Assembly (NCBI GenBank): GCA_026826555.1
Contig: JAKSZT010053887.1
Coordinates: 63,969,373-64,033,372 of the forward strand
DNA: 64,000 bases
Source: Tolypeutes matacus
Lineage: Eukaryota; Chordata; Mammalia; Cingulata; Chlamyphoridae
Direction of reading: 5' to 3'
Part shown: positions 12,283-22,900 of the stretch, piece after piece
Layout of the letters: every line of letters starts with the position of its first letter
Numbering within the stretch: position 1 is the first letter of the stretch
Notes under the pieces: model-generated
What the model was told of the DNA's origin: nothing
The model's input: the letters and a program-made list of their open reading frames with translations, nothing else
Database searches by the model: none
Program-made: the position numbers and the translations under genes

Positions 12283-12365
12283 TTAGAGAGCTTTGCTTTT
12301 TGAAGTGTGGTCCTAAGACCAAGAGCATCAGCTTTGTTAGGGAGCTTATTAGTAATTAGAATATA
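12283..12365 (+). mobile_element. MER5-like DNA-transposon fragment (hAT-Charlie)
   Basis: The phrase from AGTGTGGTCCTAAGACCA through AGCATCAGC to GGGAGCTTATTAGTAATTAG follows the MER5 consensus pattern of a GTGGTCC block, an AGCATCAGCATCACC-like block and GGGAGCTTGTTAG. It is a short, non-autonomous relic with no coding capacity. Confidence 0.5.
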
Positions 12366-12559
12366 ATAAATCATATTATAAATGAAAAAAATATCAATAC
12401 AAATATGGTAAAAAATATATAAGGGTGGAAAACATAAAAGCAATGAGCAAAGGATCAATTAAATTAGAAAGTCAAAATAAGGTTAACAATACCAATATTA
12501 TAAAATTTATAGAGAAGATATTATTGAACATGCCTTAAAAGTAGAAGAGAATTAAAAAT

Positions 12560-12953
12560 ACTGAACTTCTTATGCATCTACACTCTAGGCAATAGCCCCT
12601 TTCCAGATATCCAAACAGCTCATTCCTTCACACTCTTCTAAGTCTCTGCACACATTTCGATTTACCGCTGATATCTTCCCTGCCCACCCTATTTAATAGA
12701 GCCATCATTCCTCCTCTCCCAGGCTTTCCTTATTGCACTTGCCCAGCTCTATTTTTCAATAAGCATTGTGTCCTCTGAAGCACTTCTTTGTTACCTGTGT
12801 GTTTATCTGTCTCCCCTTCCTTTGATGTGAAGTCCTTGAGGGCTGGGACTTTTTCTGTGCTGTTCACTATTTTATAAAACATTATTCTTATATCCCCACC
12901 TAGTGACAAAGCAAACACTGAATACGAGTTTGACTGGCTGGCACACAACCCCC
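12560..12953 (+). mobile_element. L2 LINE 3'-end fragment
   Basis: The pyrimidine-rich block with CTCATTCCTTCACACTCTTC, then TGTGTTTATCTGTCTCCCC, then TGAAGTCCTTGAGGGCTGGG and a tail near CACTGAATACGAG follows the order of the L2 3' region (the ancient CR1-like LINE found in all mammals). It is heavily decayed and truncated. Confidence 0.65.
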
Positions 12954-13240
12954 CTATCTTAGTTTGCCAAAACTGCTATGACAAAAACCACACAATGGAT
13001 TGGCTTATCCACATGAATTTATTGGCTCACAGTTTGCAAGACTAGAAGTCCAAACTAAAGACATCAGCATGGGCATGCTTTCTCCTCAAAGTCTTTGGTG
13101 TTCTGGTGCTAGTTTGCTGCAATCCTTGGATTTCCTTGGCTTGCTTCTCTCCCTCCAATCACATAGAGAGCTCTCTCTCCTTGTGACTACTCTGCTGGTT
13201 TCTACTGACTTCTGCCTTTCTTCAGGAAATATGTAAGAAT
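12954..13240 (-). mobile_element. MaLR (MLT1-like) LTR fragment, antisense
   Basis: The left edge reads CTTAGTTTGCCAAAACTGCT, which is the reverse complement of the typical 3' end of MLT1-type LTRs. It is followed by a block like ATTTATTGGCTCACAGTTTG and AGACTAGAAGTCCAAACT, again the MLT1 order. Only about half of the LTR remains; the promoter part is missing. MaLRs are old class III endogenous retrovirus relatives. Confidence 0.6.
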
Positions 13241-14667
13241 CCACATGCATATTTTAAGATCAAAGGAGAAAAGGTAAAAAGAAAAAGAAAGAACATTCAC
13301 TAGAAAAATTCTGCAAAGGAGAAAATGAAATCCATGATCAAATATTTACTCATTCATTTAAAAAACAAAAAGTTAATGTGACATTGGTTTCTTAAAAAAA
13401 GACCACAATATAGAAATACATGAAATCAAGAAAAAGGTATAAAACAAGAGGAAATGCTGAAATCTGAGGTGGGAGAACACAGCAGAAAAATTTAAGAAAA
13501 TAAATTAAACCATCACAGAAATTAAGGGAAATTGAATGGGGAGAAATGAGAAAAGAAATGCCCCAAATGGCAAGCAGGTACTCACTGGAAACTGACTGCA
13601 ACAATTTGAGAACAGAAAATTCAACTGAGAAGGGAGTTCACACATGAATTTTGGGGATTGCAAAGTATCAACAATAATGTCTGAAGAGTTGGAAATAACG
13701 GCCTTAAGAACTCAAAATTAACCAGATTAGTCTCTCTTCCAGGAATGACCCTCACACTAAGGATAAACTGCTGGGAAATTATCATAATTAAGCAGGACAG
13801 CTACAATGGGGGGAAAGAAAAATGAAGTACTTATAAAAGTGGAAATAGAAAACAAATCCAGGAGATAGAGAATAGGAAGCCATATTTTTATTACTTCACA
13901 GAAATAACTGAAGAAGAATTTCTAGTGATATGAAACTACAAACACTTACTTGACCCATTCATTTCCTAGAAAAGCTTAGGAAAATAATTATAAACTTTCA
14001 ATGAGCAAAAGAAAAGGATTGTAATCCATTTCCATTCAAAATTATAAAGAAAAAAACTACAAGAAGCAGGATAATATTGTGACATAAAATGTTCTCAGAA
14101 AAACAATGCCTACAGATTAAATTAAAATTATATTCAAACAAAACTAAAAGTAAATGATAGCATATACAAAGTCAGAAACATGAAAATTCAGAAAATATAT
14201 GTAAGAATTCAATAAATATTTGGAAAAATGACAGAAAAACAATTTCATAAATGAAGAATAAACAGAAAAAGGACAAAATTAAAAAAATATATTTTAAGAG
14301 ACTAAAGAAGAAGAAAAATTTTTAAATAAAAAAGAAAGGTAAAAGTGTTTTGTAAAGAGTGTGACAAATGGAGAATTTAGGCAAAGAAGATCTAATATAC
14401 ATATATTAAGACTCTCTGAATGAAAAACAAAACAACAAAACACCTCAAAGCCTAAAAACTGTATTTGAAGAAAATTCCTAATTATTAAACTAGAATTAAA
14501 ATAATTTAGTGTGTATTAACAAGTACTCTACATTCCCAAGGAAGTCAATTTAGAGCAACCAAAATTGAGACATATTCTAACAAAATTACAGCACTTAAAG
14601 CAAGCTTTTTTTTTCTGAGCAAACAAAAAAGTCCAAATCATTCATGAGGAAAAGAGCAATTGATTAT

Positions 14668-15219
14668 TGTATTAGTCAGCCAAAAGGGTCCTGATGCAAA
14701 ATCCTAGAAATCTGTTGGCTTTTATAAAGGGTATTTATTTGGGGTAGAAGCTTACGTTTACCAGGCCATAAAGCATAAGTTACTTTCCTTACCAGTCTCC
14801 ACATGTTGGAGGAAGATGGCTGCCGATATTCAGCCTTCTTCTTCCTCTTAAGGCTTTGTGGTCCCAGCTTCTTCCAATTTCAGCTGTAGGCTGAGATAAG
14901 TCTCGTCTCTCTCCCAGAGCTCATTTCTCTCTAGTCAGCTGCTCTGGTCTCTCCCGTGTGTTTACTTCCTGGGCTCCAGCTCAAAACTCCAACCTCTGTT
15001 CTCTGCTGTGTGGTTTCTATGTGAGTCTCCCCCCACTAAGGGAACGGGGACTCAATGTCCTACTGACGTGGCACAATCAAAGCCTTAATCATTATTTAAT
15101 CAAGTAAAAGTGAAACATCTGAATCCAATCCAATCTAATATGCCCATAGGGACAGACCAGTTTACAAACATAATCCAATATCTATTTTTGGAATTCATAA
15201 ATAATGCCAAACTGCTACA
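14668..15219 (-). mobile_element. Solo LTR, class III (MaLR-like), antisense, inside HAL1
   Basis: The 552-bp block begins TGTATTAGTCAGCC and ends CCAAACTGCTACA (TG...CA ends) and is flanked by the 5-bp duplication ATTAT (14663-14667 and 15220-15224). Five-base duplications and this end sequence fit ERVL/MaLR LTRs. The 3' end of the LTR lies at the left, so it is antisense. No internal viral sequence adjoins it, so it is a recombined solo LTR. A sister copy of the same family is at 16000-16574. Confidence 0.85.
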
Positions 15220-15999
15220 ATTATCATCAGTGTTTTTTGGCTTTTTTTAATGCAGCAAACAATTCAATAACATATTAAGGTACACATGGAAGAAAATGGT
15301 GGGCCAACAATTTTATATTCAGCTCCTTAACATCAAAGAAATGTTCGATCTCACTCAGAGTAATAAAAATATGAATTAAAACCATATTGGAGCATTTTAC
15401 TTCACTTCTATTTTGAAATATCCAAAAGTTTGCTATAAATATATATGTGATGGTGGGAGATAATAGTTATTTTTATAAAGGACTTGAGAAAGTATAAACT
15501 AATATAATTCCATTCTGAAGGATTTTGACAATGTCTATTAAAAATACAATTGCTAAAATCTTTTGCTATAGCAATTCCTTTTGGAATTTATTCTGAAGAT
15601 CTAGTTTGCAAAGAAGGAAATTATAAATGAAAAAGTTATGCAGTATCATGACTTTGTAATAGCAAAGTACTAGAAATAAAATTTAATAATTAGAAGAGAA
15701 ACATTTGCATAATCTAACACTGCAATTAAAATAAAAATCAATCATAAATCTATTTATTGTTATGAAAAGACAGATGATTTTTTTATGCAGTAAAAAAGAT
15801 GCAGTATGCACAGCAGTGTGAATAGTATTTTTTATCATTTAGAAAAAATATGACTGTCTATGTAAGTGTGCTTATTTACTTGTACATGCAATAAATATTT
15901 TTGGAAGGATTAAAACATAACTAATAATAATTGTTTCCTCTGTGGAAATGAACTAGGGTACTGGAAGATGGGGTGTGAAGAAAAATTTTCACTGTATAC

Positions 16000-16574
16000 T
16001 GTATTAGTCAGCCAAAGGGGTGCTGATGCAAAATACCAGAAATTGGTTGGTTTTTATAAAGGGTATTTATTTGGGGTAGAAGCTTACAGTTACTGTAAAG
16101 CATAAGTTTCTTCCCACACCAAAGTCTGTTGCTACATGCTGGAGCAAGGCATCTGCCTTTGCCAGGGTTCAGGCTTCTTGGGTTCCTCTCTTCCTGGGGT
16201 TCCATTTCTCTCCGGGTTCAGCATCTCTGTTTCCTCCACAAGGTCAACTGTAGACTATGAGGCTCTCTAGGCTTTGCCTCTCTCCTCAAGGCCAACAGTG
16301 AACTCTCAGGCAAATGGCTTGTCTTTATCCCGGGGCCTTCTCTCCTTCCTCACCAGAACTCCAACATCAAAACTGCTCCAACTCTGTCCTTTGCCATGCC
16401 TTTTATATTTGATTCCCCACCCACCAAGTGGTGGGGCTCAACACCCTACTGACTTGGCCCAGTCAACACCCTAATCATAATTTAATCATGACCAGATTGA
16501 CTGACCAGTTTACAAGCATAATCCAATATCTATTTTTTAAATTCATAACTGTATCAAACTTCCAAACTGCTACA
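16000..16574 (-). mobile_element. Solo LTR, same family as 14668-15219, antisense
   Basis: The 575-bp block begins TGTATTAGTCAGCC and ends CAAACTGCTACA, with flanking duplication TATAC (15995-15999 and 16575-16579). Strong similarity to the LTR 780 bp upstream is clear at both ends (GGGTATTTATTTGGGGTAGA, GTTTACAA.CATAATCCAATA). Its different target duplication shows it is an independent insertion rather than the partner LTR of a provirus. Confidence 0.85.
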
Positions 16575-16610
16575 TATACCTTCTCAAATTTTTTGGATTT
16601 TTAACCATAT

Positions 16611-16640
16611 GAATGAATGAATGAATGATGAATTAATGAA
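16611..16640 (+). repeat. (GAAT/ATGA)n microsatellite at the HAL1 tail
   Basis: Short tandem ATGA units followed by imperfect copies lie at the 3' end of the HAL1/L1M element, where such tails commonly form. Confidence 0.75.
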
Positions 16641-16645
16641 AAAAA

Positions 16646-17654
16646 TCCAAACCCAAAACCAATAAATACTGTAGAGGGAAAAAGAGATGCATTGAGGTTG
16701 AAAAATATTTAATCAATATTGTAAAGGACAGATTTGTGTTGTCTTAATTAAATAGACAGTAAGAAATGATAGACATAAAAATGATGGAGAGAGGTCTTAG
16801 TTATGAAGCTGGGAGGAACAATATTCAAATTAAGAATAATTGAAGCTCTTGAATAATAAATTCAAATGAATATAACATGGGAATTAAGCAATTAAGATGG
16901 ATCATAATGCTCTCACCATTTAAAGAAAAACCAAATTTTTAAGAGTTATGATTAATTATAAGATAAATTTAATATAAAAATAATGCATACCAATCTATAA
17001 GAAAACAATGAATATGTCTGTCAAGTTACCACAAGTTAACCAAAAGTGATGTGAATCAATGCTTATATTTTATATGTACATTATATATATATATAACAAT
17101 AGTCTGATTTTAAAAATTAGGGGGACTTAGATATTAGCTAAATGTTAGTAAACTGGTGGGAGGAATTGGATGTGCTTGTAGGGTGATACACACTTGTTAA
17201 TATTGATTATGGAATTAAACAAATGTTATTTTATTAAACATGCATGTTACAGAATTGTGCACATTATATTTCCTGAAGCATGTAAATTTGCATAACTAGG
17301 AAACTTGCCTCTATTACACTTAAATTATCCACTCTTGTGTCTATATCCTGAATTTATCATTATCTGAAATTTCTCAACTTCAGCAATCTAAAAGCTATTG
17401 AAAAATAATGTTTTACTCATCCATGACCTTTGCTAATTTATTACAATAACGTAGTCATAATGTCTTTGATTAGTGTTTCACCCATTCTCTTTGTATCTGA
17501 AGTCCAAAATTTTCAGTATTCTGGAAGTTTTTGCTTCACTATTTTTCTGTGGTTAAACACTTTTTATCCACAGAATCTAGAATTGTCCATTTCCCTCTTT
17601 TTCTATCTCTGTTGTTATCTACCAGTATATGATTTAATAAATAAATCATTGCTA
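16646..17654. other. No gene recognised
   Basis: AT-rich sequence with a short TA run at 17080-17096. Open frames are shorter than 100 codons and have no recognised similarity. Confidence 0.4.
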
Positions 17655-17800
17655 GAACATCTTTTTATAGAGGTGTTTAGTTCTCATTTTACAGAAGCAA
17701 AACCAGGCTGAATAAAATTCATTAACTTGACAAGGGAGCACAGTTACTTGGGGTAGACTTGAACCCAGGATAACTTGTCCCTAAAACTCATACTGTTTCA
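17655..17800 (-). mobile_element. MIR SINE fragment, antisense
   Basis: CTCATTTTACAGAAGCAAAACC, then a block like GAGCACAGTTACTTGGG and AGACTTGAACCCAGG, follows the reverse complement of the MIR core (TTTTACAGATGAGGAAACTG, then GGTCACACAGCT, then ATTCGAACCCAGG). MIRs are ancient mammalian tRNA-derived SINEs moved by L2. Confidence 0.6.
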
Positions 17801-17854
17801 AATATATACTTCATATGCCTCCATTACATCTGCATTATAACTTAGCACCAAATG

Positions 17855-18235
17855 CAATTGCTAGGATGGAAGAAAATGCATGATGCTATGGTTGTGACAC
17901 ATTGGAAGGGCACCTAGACCACAGTGTTATATGATGTGGATTAAGAAAAGTATCCCAGAAAAAATGATGCCTTAGATAAATCTTGAAGGATAACTAGGAG
18001 TTAGGCATGTGTAGAAGTTCGTAAATGGCTTTTTGGGAAGGTAAAGAAAGCATAGAAGAGAAAACATGAATTTGAGGAACAGACACATTGAAGTAGCTAG
18101 TGTTCAGGGTTTCTGTAAGGGAGTAGCTAGAGAAGAGTTGGAAAATTTACTTTTCATGTAGGTACTTGCATGAGGTGCTGAGAATTTTAAATTTTATCCT
18201 GAATAACAGTCCATAGGACCCCTTAACATTGTTGG
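17855..18235 (+). other. Old unnamed mammalian-wide repeat
   Basis: The order TCTTGAAGGATAACTAGGAGTTAG, TTTTATCCTGAATAACAG resembles a common old mammalian repeat seen again at 50530-51530 and 54590-55200. It is non-coding. Confidence 0.35.
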
Positions 18236-19717
18236 TATAAACAAGGATGTGGTAAGTGAAGAAGACCAGTCTAAACAGTTGTCTGCTACACTTTTGTCCA
18301 ATTTCTGGGCAACTCAGCCGAGACACCCAAAGAAAGAGTCTCCATCTTTCCTGCCCTGGGTTCCTGAGGATTTCTCCTAAGGAAGGATGTCAACTAGAAG
18401 AATAGATCAGACAAGTTGTATACATACTTATTGATTACACTGTTCCAATCAGATTTTGTTGGATCATTATCACATCTGTAGTACTCTAAACTCTTGTCCA
18501 GTGAGTCTGGAGGTATAAGTTGGGCCTGTTTATCTATTCCTTGTTAAGCCAATAATTTGCACGGATTTGTGAAGTACCTTTATTACTATGAATATAGGAA
18601 CCGTTCTTGCAATAGCTCTGCTCATCTTAAGGCTTAATCTACCTGAATGTAAGGTGTGTTGGATGAATAATCACTCCTATTTTGGCTCATCTCTAAGAGA
18701 AATGAAGGTCACAATACTCTAAATATGTATTTTGTCATTTTTAAAATGCAGCAATAAATCTGAAACTAAAATTGTTTCAATTAAATACATTGTTAATGTT
18801 TTCAAGGTACAATAAATAAAGATTATGAATGAGCTTTAGACTGGCTGATCATGAAAATTCCATGGTTTTGTCAGAAATAAAGACTTTACAGGAGAAATCA
18901 TAATTTCACTACACACATTGTATCACTTCACATCTCTTTCCAATGTCATCTGTCACCATTTTATCCATTCCTTTACTCTAGAGTATATTTTCTTATTGAA
19001 GATCTTAGTGTTAGGAATTCTGTTAAAGATGTCATATGGAGGTTAAATAAGCTCTCAATGATAGGAACTCTATAAAGGAAATTGTCCTCACAAGTTGTCA
19101 ATTGGTGATTTTTACTGCCACTAATTTGACAGCCTGAAAATTAAAAAAAAATTGAAGAGGATTAAAACTCATAGCTACATTTATCATTTTCAATGGTGAC
19201 TTGCTGCTAATAAAAGTTTTCTGTATAGTTTCAAATACTGAAAGAATGAAAATAAAATATTAATTGATTTTTCATAAACTATTAGTTGTGGAAGTGTGTG
19301 ATATTTGTGTGTATATGTGTGAATGTGGATTTGAGAAAATAGGCAATAAATTTATTAGAAACAGATAATTCTATATTATGTATGTAAAGATATATAATAT
19401 TTTGAAAAATATTTAAGTGAAATTGTTTTCCAGAAAATAATTTAATAAATTTATTAGAGCATATAGCATTCTAAATAATTGGAAAGTTTGAGTTTCAGCA
19501 ACTTGAAGAATGAGGAGTTTTCTGGGAAAGTAGTAAATTTGATATAGATGAGAAAATTAAATTATTAAACAAAAATAAATGACATTTATGAAACCTCTTT
19601 TTCCCACTAATATTCAGTCACATATACAACCATTTTCATCTAAGAGTTAGGCAGAATGTTTAGGGATTGGAGTTTATTCCTCAGGATAAAATTTTATGTT
19701 CTTAAGATGCTATAAGA
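18236..19717. other. No gene recognised
   Basis: About 1.5 kb of AT-rich sequence with short frames only, no clear repeat consensus and no RNA gene signature. Confidence 0.4.
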
Positions 19718-19972
19718 TTGTTCATAAGTGCCTTTACTTTACCAACTGACTCACTATGTTACTTTCTATTCTCATTTCAGAGTTCACTTTTTTTCTCTTC
19801 AGCACTTATCACAGTCTTTCTTACTATCTTGTTCATTGCCTTTCCAACAAGATTATAAGCCCTGTGCAGGCAGGGCCCCTTCTACCAGTTTTGTTCATTG
19901 CTGTAATGTCAGCACCTATAACAATACTTGGCACATAATGGAGGTACAATAAATGTTTGTTGAATAAAGACT
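19718..19972 (+). mobile_element. L2 LINE 3'-end fragment
   Basis: The block runs from CTTTACTTTACCAACTGACTC through ACAAGATTATAAGCCCTGTG and CAGGGCC to ACTTGGCACATAATGGAGGT and ends AATAAATGTTTGTTGAATAAA. This is the well-known L2 3' end order. The short open frames at 19728-19952 are by-products of this repeat. Confidence 0.8.
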
Positions 19973-19984
19973 AGCACAATTTAT

Positions 19985-20075
19985 CTTATGCAGAAGGAAA
20001 CTATGGTCCAGAGGGATTAAGTGGTTAAGCCATGGTCAAATGGATAGTCTATGAAAGTTTCAGAAGCATAACACA
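19985..20075 (-). mobile_element. MIR SINE fragment, antisense
   Basis: GGAAACTATGGTCCAGAGGG followed by TTAAGTGGTTAAGCCATGGTC matches the reverse complement of the MIR core (GAGGAAACTGAGGCACAGAGAGGTTAAGT). It is short and diverged. Confidence 0.5.
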
Positions 20076-20171
20076 GGTTTTGTCACACAAATATCCTACT
20101 TCCTATGACTCCTTCTATAAAAAATTGTTGTGCATTTGAAATATATATATATATGCATATATGTGTGTATG

Positions 20172-21356
20172 TGTGGCAGTTTGAGATTGTTTTATGAATC
20201 CCAAAAAGAGAAAGATTAGATTTGTAAACTAATTTATTCCTCTGGGTGTGATAGCCTTTGATTGCATTAAATTCAGCTGAGGTATCTTTGATTAGATTTC
20301 CTATTAAGATTAGGGCTTTTGATTCAACTAAGTCAGTGGGTTTGACTCAGGCTGAGTCCCTGCCCCCTTTCTGGGTCTGATATAGGTGGACACTCACACG
20401 GACACACAGGAAGAGAGAGCTCTGTCATTTTTTAAAAAAGATTTATTTTATTTATTTCCCCCCACACCCTTGTTTTAAACTTGCTATGTCTCTTCATTTT
20501 CCTTGTTTCTTTTGGAGGCACTGGGAGCAGAACCTGGGACCTCTGATGTGGGAGGGAGGTGCCTAACCACTTGAGGCACTTCCACTACCTACTTTTGTTG
20601 TGTCTCTCATTCTGTTTTTCCTCCTATGTTTCTTGTTGCATCATCTTGCTGTGTCATCTTGTTGTGTCAGCTCACTGTCTTCTTTAGGAGGCACCGGGAA
20701 CCTCTGCTCCCTGCTTTGTTGTGTCTCTCATTGTTTTCCTTTTTTTCTTCTTGTGTCTCTTGTTGTGTCAGCTTACCACGCCTGCCTATCACAAGCTTGC
20801 TGTCTTCTTTAGGACACACTGGGATCCAAACCAGTGACCTCCCATGTCGTAGGCGGGAGCCCAGTCACCTGAGCCACATCTGCTTCCCAACTCTGTTATT
20901 TTTGATCCTGCCATGTGACAGGAAGGAGAAGGCTCAAACAGCTGAGACCCTGGGAAGAGATGAGCCATTTTGCCTGATAGCTTACAGTTGAAATTGGGAA
21001 GAGAACAGAATGGCTGCGATTGATATAAAAGGTCTGGAAAGAAACGAGCCTTTTGCCAGGAGAGAGAGAGGAAACCCTAAGAGACAAGCCCTATGCCAGC
21101 TTACAGCTGATATATGGAAGAAAGCAGAGCAGCTGAGCCTGAGTGAGGACGCTCAGAGATGAAGGCTGGAATCTCAAAGAGATTGGTAGCCATCTTGCCT
21201 CACCACATGGCAACATACATGGATCAACAGTAGCTGACTTTGGTGAGAAATCATCTCTGCTGATGCCTTGATTTGGCCTTGGAATTGTAAGCTTTTACCC
21301 ACAAATAAACTCTCTTTATAAAAGCAGCATCAGCACTCCTTTGGCAGACTAATACA
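20172..21356 (+). mobile_element. Solo MaLR-like LTR with a nested SINE, sense
   Basis: It begins TGTGGCAGTTTGAGATTG and ends GGCAGACTAATACA, the sense-strand end pattern of MLT1/THE-type LTRs. Flanks are GTATG and GTATT, a near-match five-base duplication. Without the SINE at 20433-20890 and its extra target copy the LTR is about 715 bp. A phrase like AATAAACTCTCTTTATAAAA near 21304 could be the poly(A) signal. No internal viral sequence is adjacent. Confidence 0.75.
20433..20890 (-). mobile_element. Composite DAS SINE, antisense, nested in the LTR
   Basis: The poly(T) head at the left, the tRNA-like part at the right end (TGAGCCACATCTGCTTCCC, the reverse complement of the SINE start) and the target duplication CTCTGT(C/T)ATTTTT (20420-20432 and 20891-20903) bound it. 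Inside are three tRNA-like blocks, each with a GGCACTGGGA- or CACTGGGATCC-like part, separated by pyrimidine-rich copies around TTGTTGTGTC. DAS dimers and chimeric forms are known from armadillo; this one looks like a longer composite. The 121-residue frame at 20626-20991 is a by-product of the repeat. Confidence 0.85.
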
Positions 21357-22900
21357 GTATTGTATACACATATAAATTTATTCAACAAAAATTTTTCCTG
21401 GGTTTATGTGATTTCAAATAATTTAAATAAATATTTTAAAAATACAATTTAATATAACAAAAACTGAAATCCATTGTTTAAAAACTCTAGAATGAATCAA
21501 ACTGCCTTCATATATTATAAGAATATTAGAGGCTTAGGATAATATAGCATCAAAAATGGTCATGATCAATTAATTTTTAATTGTTTGTATATGTCTCTCT
21601 ATATATACATCAATATAGATATATAGATACATAATATTGATAGATACATTATATATATTTATATATTTAAGTGTAACATACTTATATATTATATGTATAC
21701 ACATATTGGCACTATGTATCACACAATATACATACACTATAAATACACATAGTACTGAAAGTATCTGAATGTTAATTTGGATATGAAATAAATAAAACTT
21801 AATTTTAAAATGATTTTTTAGATAATCATTTGATATCTATTCTTCATTTTTGTATCTGGTTATCATTTGGTGTGACTAAGGAAAAGAAAAACCAGTACAA
21901 AAATAAAAATGTTCAATATCTAAGTGGCATATCCATTAAATTTATATTTCTGCCTAGAATGTATTTTCTGCTCTTTCCTTAGTTCAAATTCTGTCAGGAT
22001 GGAGAAAAAAATAATCTTCTTTGGATATAAGGTGCTAACCAAGTCAATAACTTTTGCCTATGTTGTCAGTTCACGTATTCTGATCTGGATGTCTAACATT
22101 TTGCTTGCTCCCACCAAGTTTTTGATTCTTATTTGGAGATCCCACCATCTCATACTCTCAGTGTAGGTACTATTGAAGTTCTACCACATGATCAAATGAC
22201 TTGTCTAATTCAATTAATGCATCATAATGTCCAGCCCTCTGTTTTAGTTTGTCATGGACAACTTATTTCAGTTTTCTTAGCAAACTATATCTCAGTTTGA
22301 GTGACTGGTAAAGAAGCTTCTTATTTTCTGTAAATGGGAATTTGGAAAGATAAATCTTTAGGAATAAAAAAAAAAATCTTTAGGAATATCTGACAACCAT
22401 ATTTAAACCAAGAAGAGAGCCAAATTAAACAAAGGGATGTAGTAAATCTGGATCCTGATGATATATTTTATACTCTTTTTTGTTTTCCTCAATTTGTCAA
22501 TAAAATGAATCTTTATAATTCCGTTTTGTTTAAGCCAACTTGGATAGAGCTTTCTGTCACACTCAAAAGAATCTTGATATAATGCAATATTATTGATATT
22601 AAAATAAGCTCCATGCAGAGTTGTAGAAAAAGTATTGCTTTTAATTTTAGAATATAACCATTCTGAAGCATATATTTTTCAGGCAATTGATTCATTTCTT
22701 AGGCCTGGGCTTGGTGAGATGAGAAATACACAAAACTGTTTTAGATCTGGTGTTCTTTATGAATGGATTTCTAAATTCTCTCTTGACAGCACTAAATATT
22801 TGTCCAAGAACATTTGTGGTGAAGTTGGTAGTAGCACTATTCTCCATCTGTGCCATTTGCCAATTGGCCATTACATCTTTATGAGCTAATAAAGGTCACA
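21357..22900. other. No gene recognised; AT-rich with TA-rich simple sequence
   Basis: An imperfect TA/ATAT-rich tract fills about 21590-21760. The rest is unremarkable. A small duplication of AATCTTTAGGAATA lies around 22350-22388. The frames at 21924-22166 and 22635-22889 have no recognisable similarity. Confidence 0.45.

Larger units (their letters stand above)
13262..16645 (+). mobile_element. HAL1/L1M element interrupted by two solo LTRs
   Basis: An A-rich ORF1-like part runs from about 13262 to 14662. Phrases such as GAGACATATTCTAACAAAAT just before the first LTR, and TATTAAGGTACACATGGAAGAAAATGG just after it, match the HAL1 ORF1 order. The part 15300-15994 resembles the shared HAL1/L1M 3' end (for example GGAAGGATTAAAACATAAC). 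The element resumes after the second LTR with a phrase like TTTTTAACCATATGAATG and ends in a GAAT repeat. HAL1 is an L1 relative with ORF1 only. The frame is decayed. Joining across both LTRs restores continuity once one copy of each 5-bp target duplication is ignored. Confidence 0.65.

Noticed and set aside
14668..16574. The two LTRs as ends of one provirus
   Set aside because: Each has its own, different 5-bp target duplication, and the sequence between them is HAL1/L1M, not retroviral.
20626..20991. A 121-residue Cys/Ser-rich frame as a secreted peptide
   Set aside because: It runs from the composite SINE across its target duplication into the LTR; the composition comes from the pyrimidine-rich repeat.
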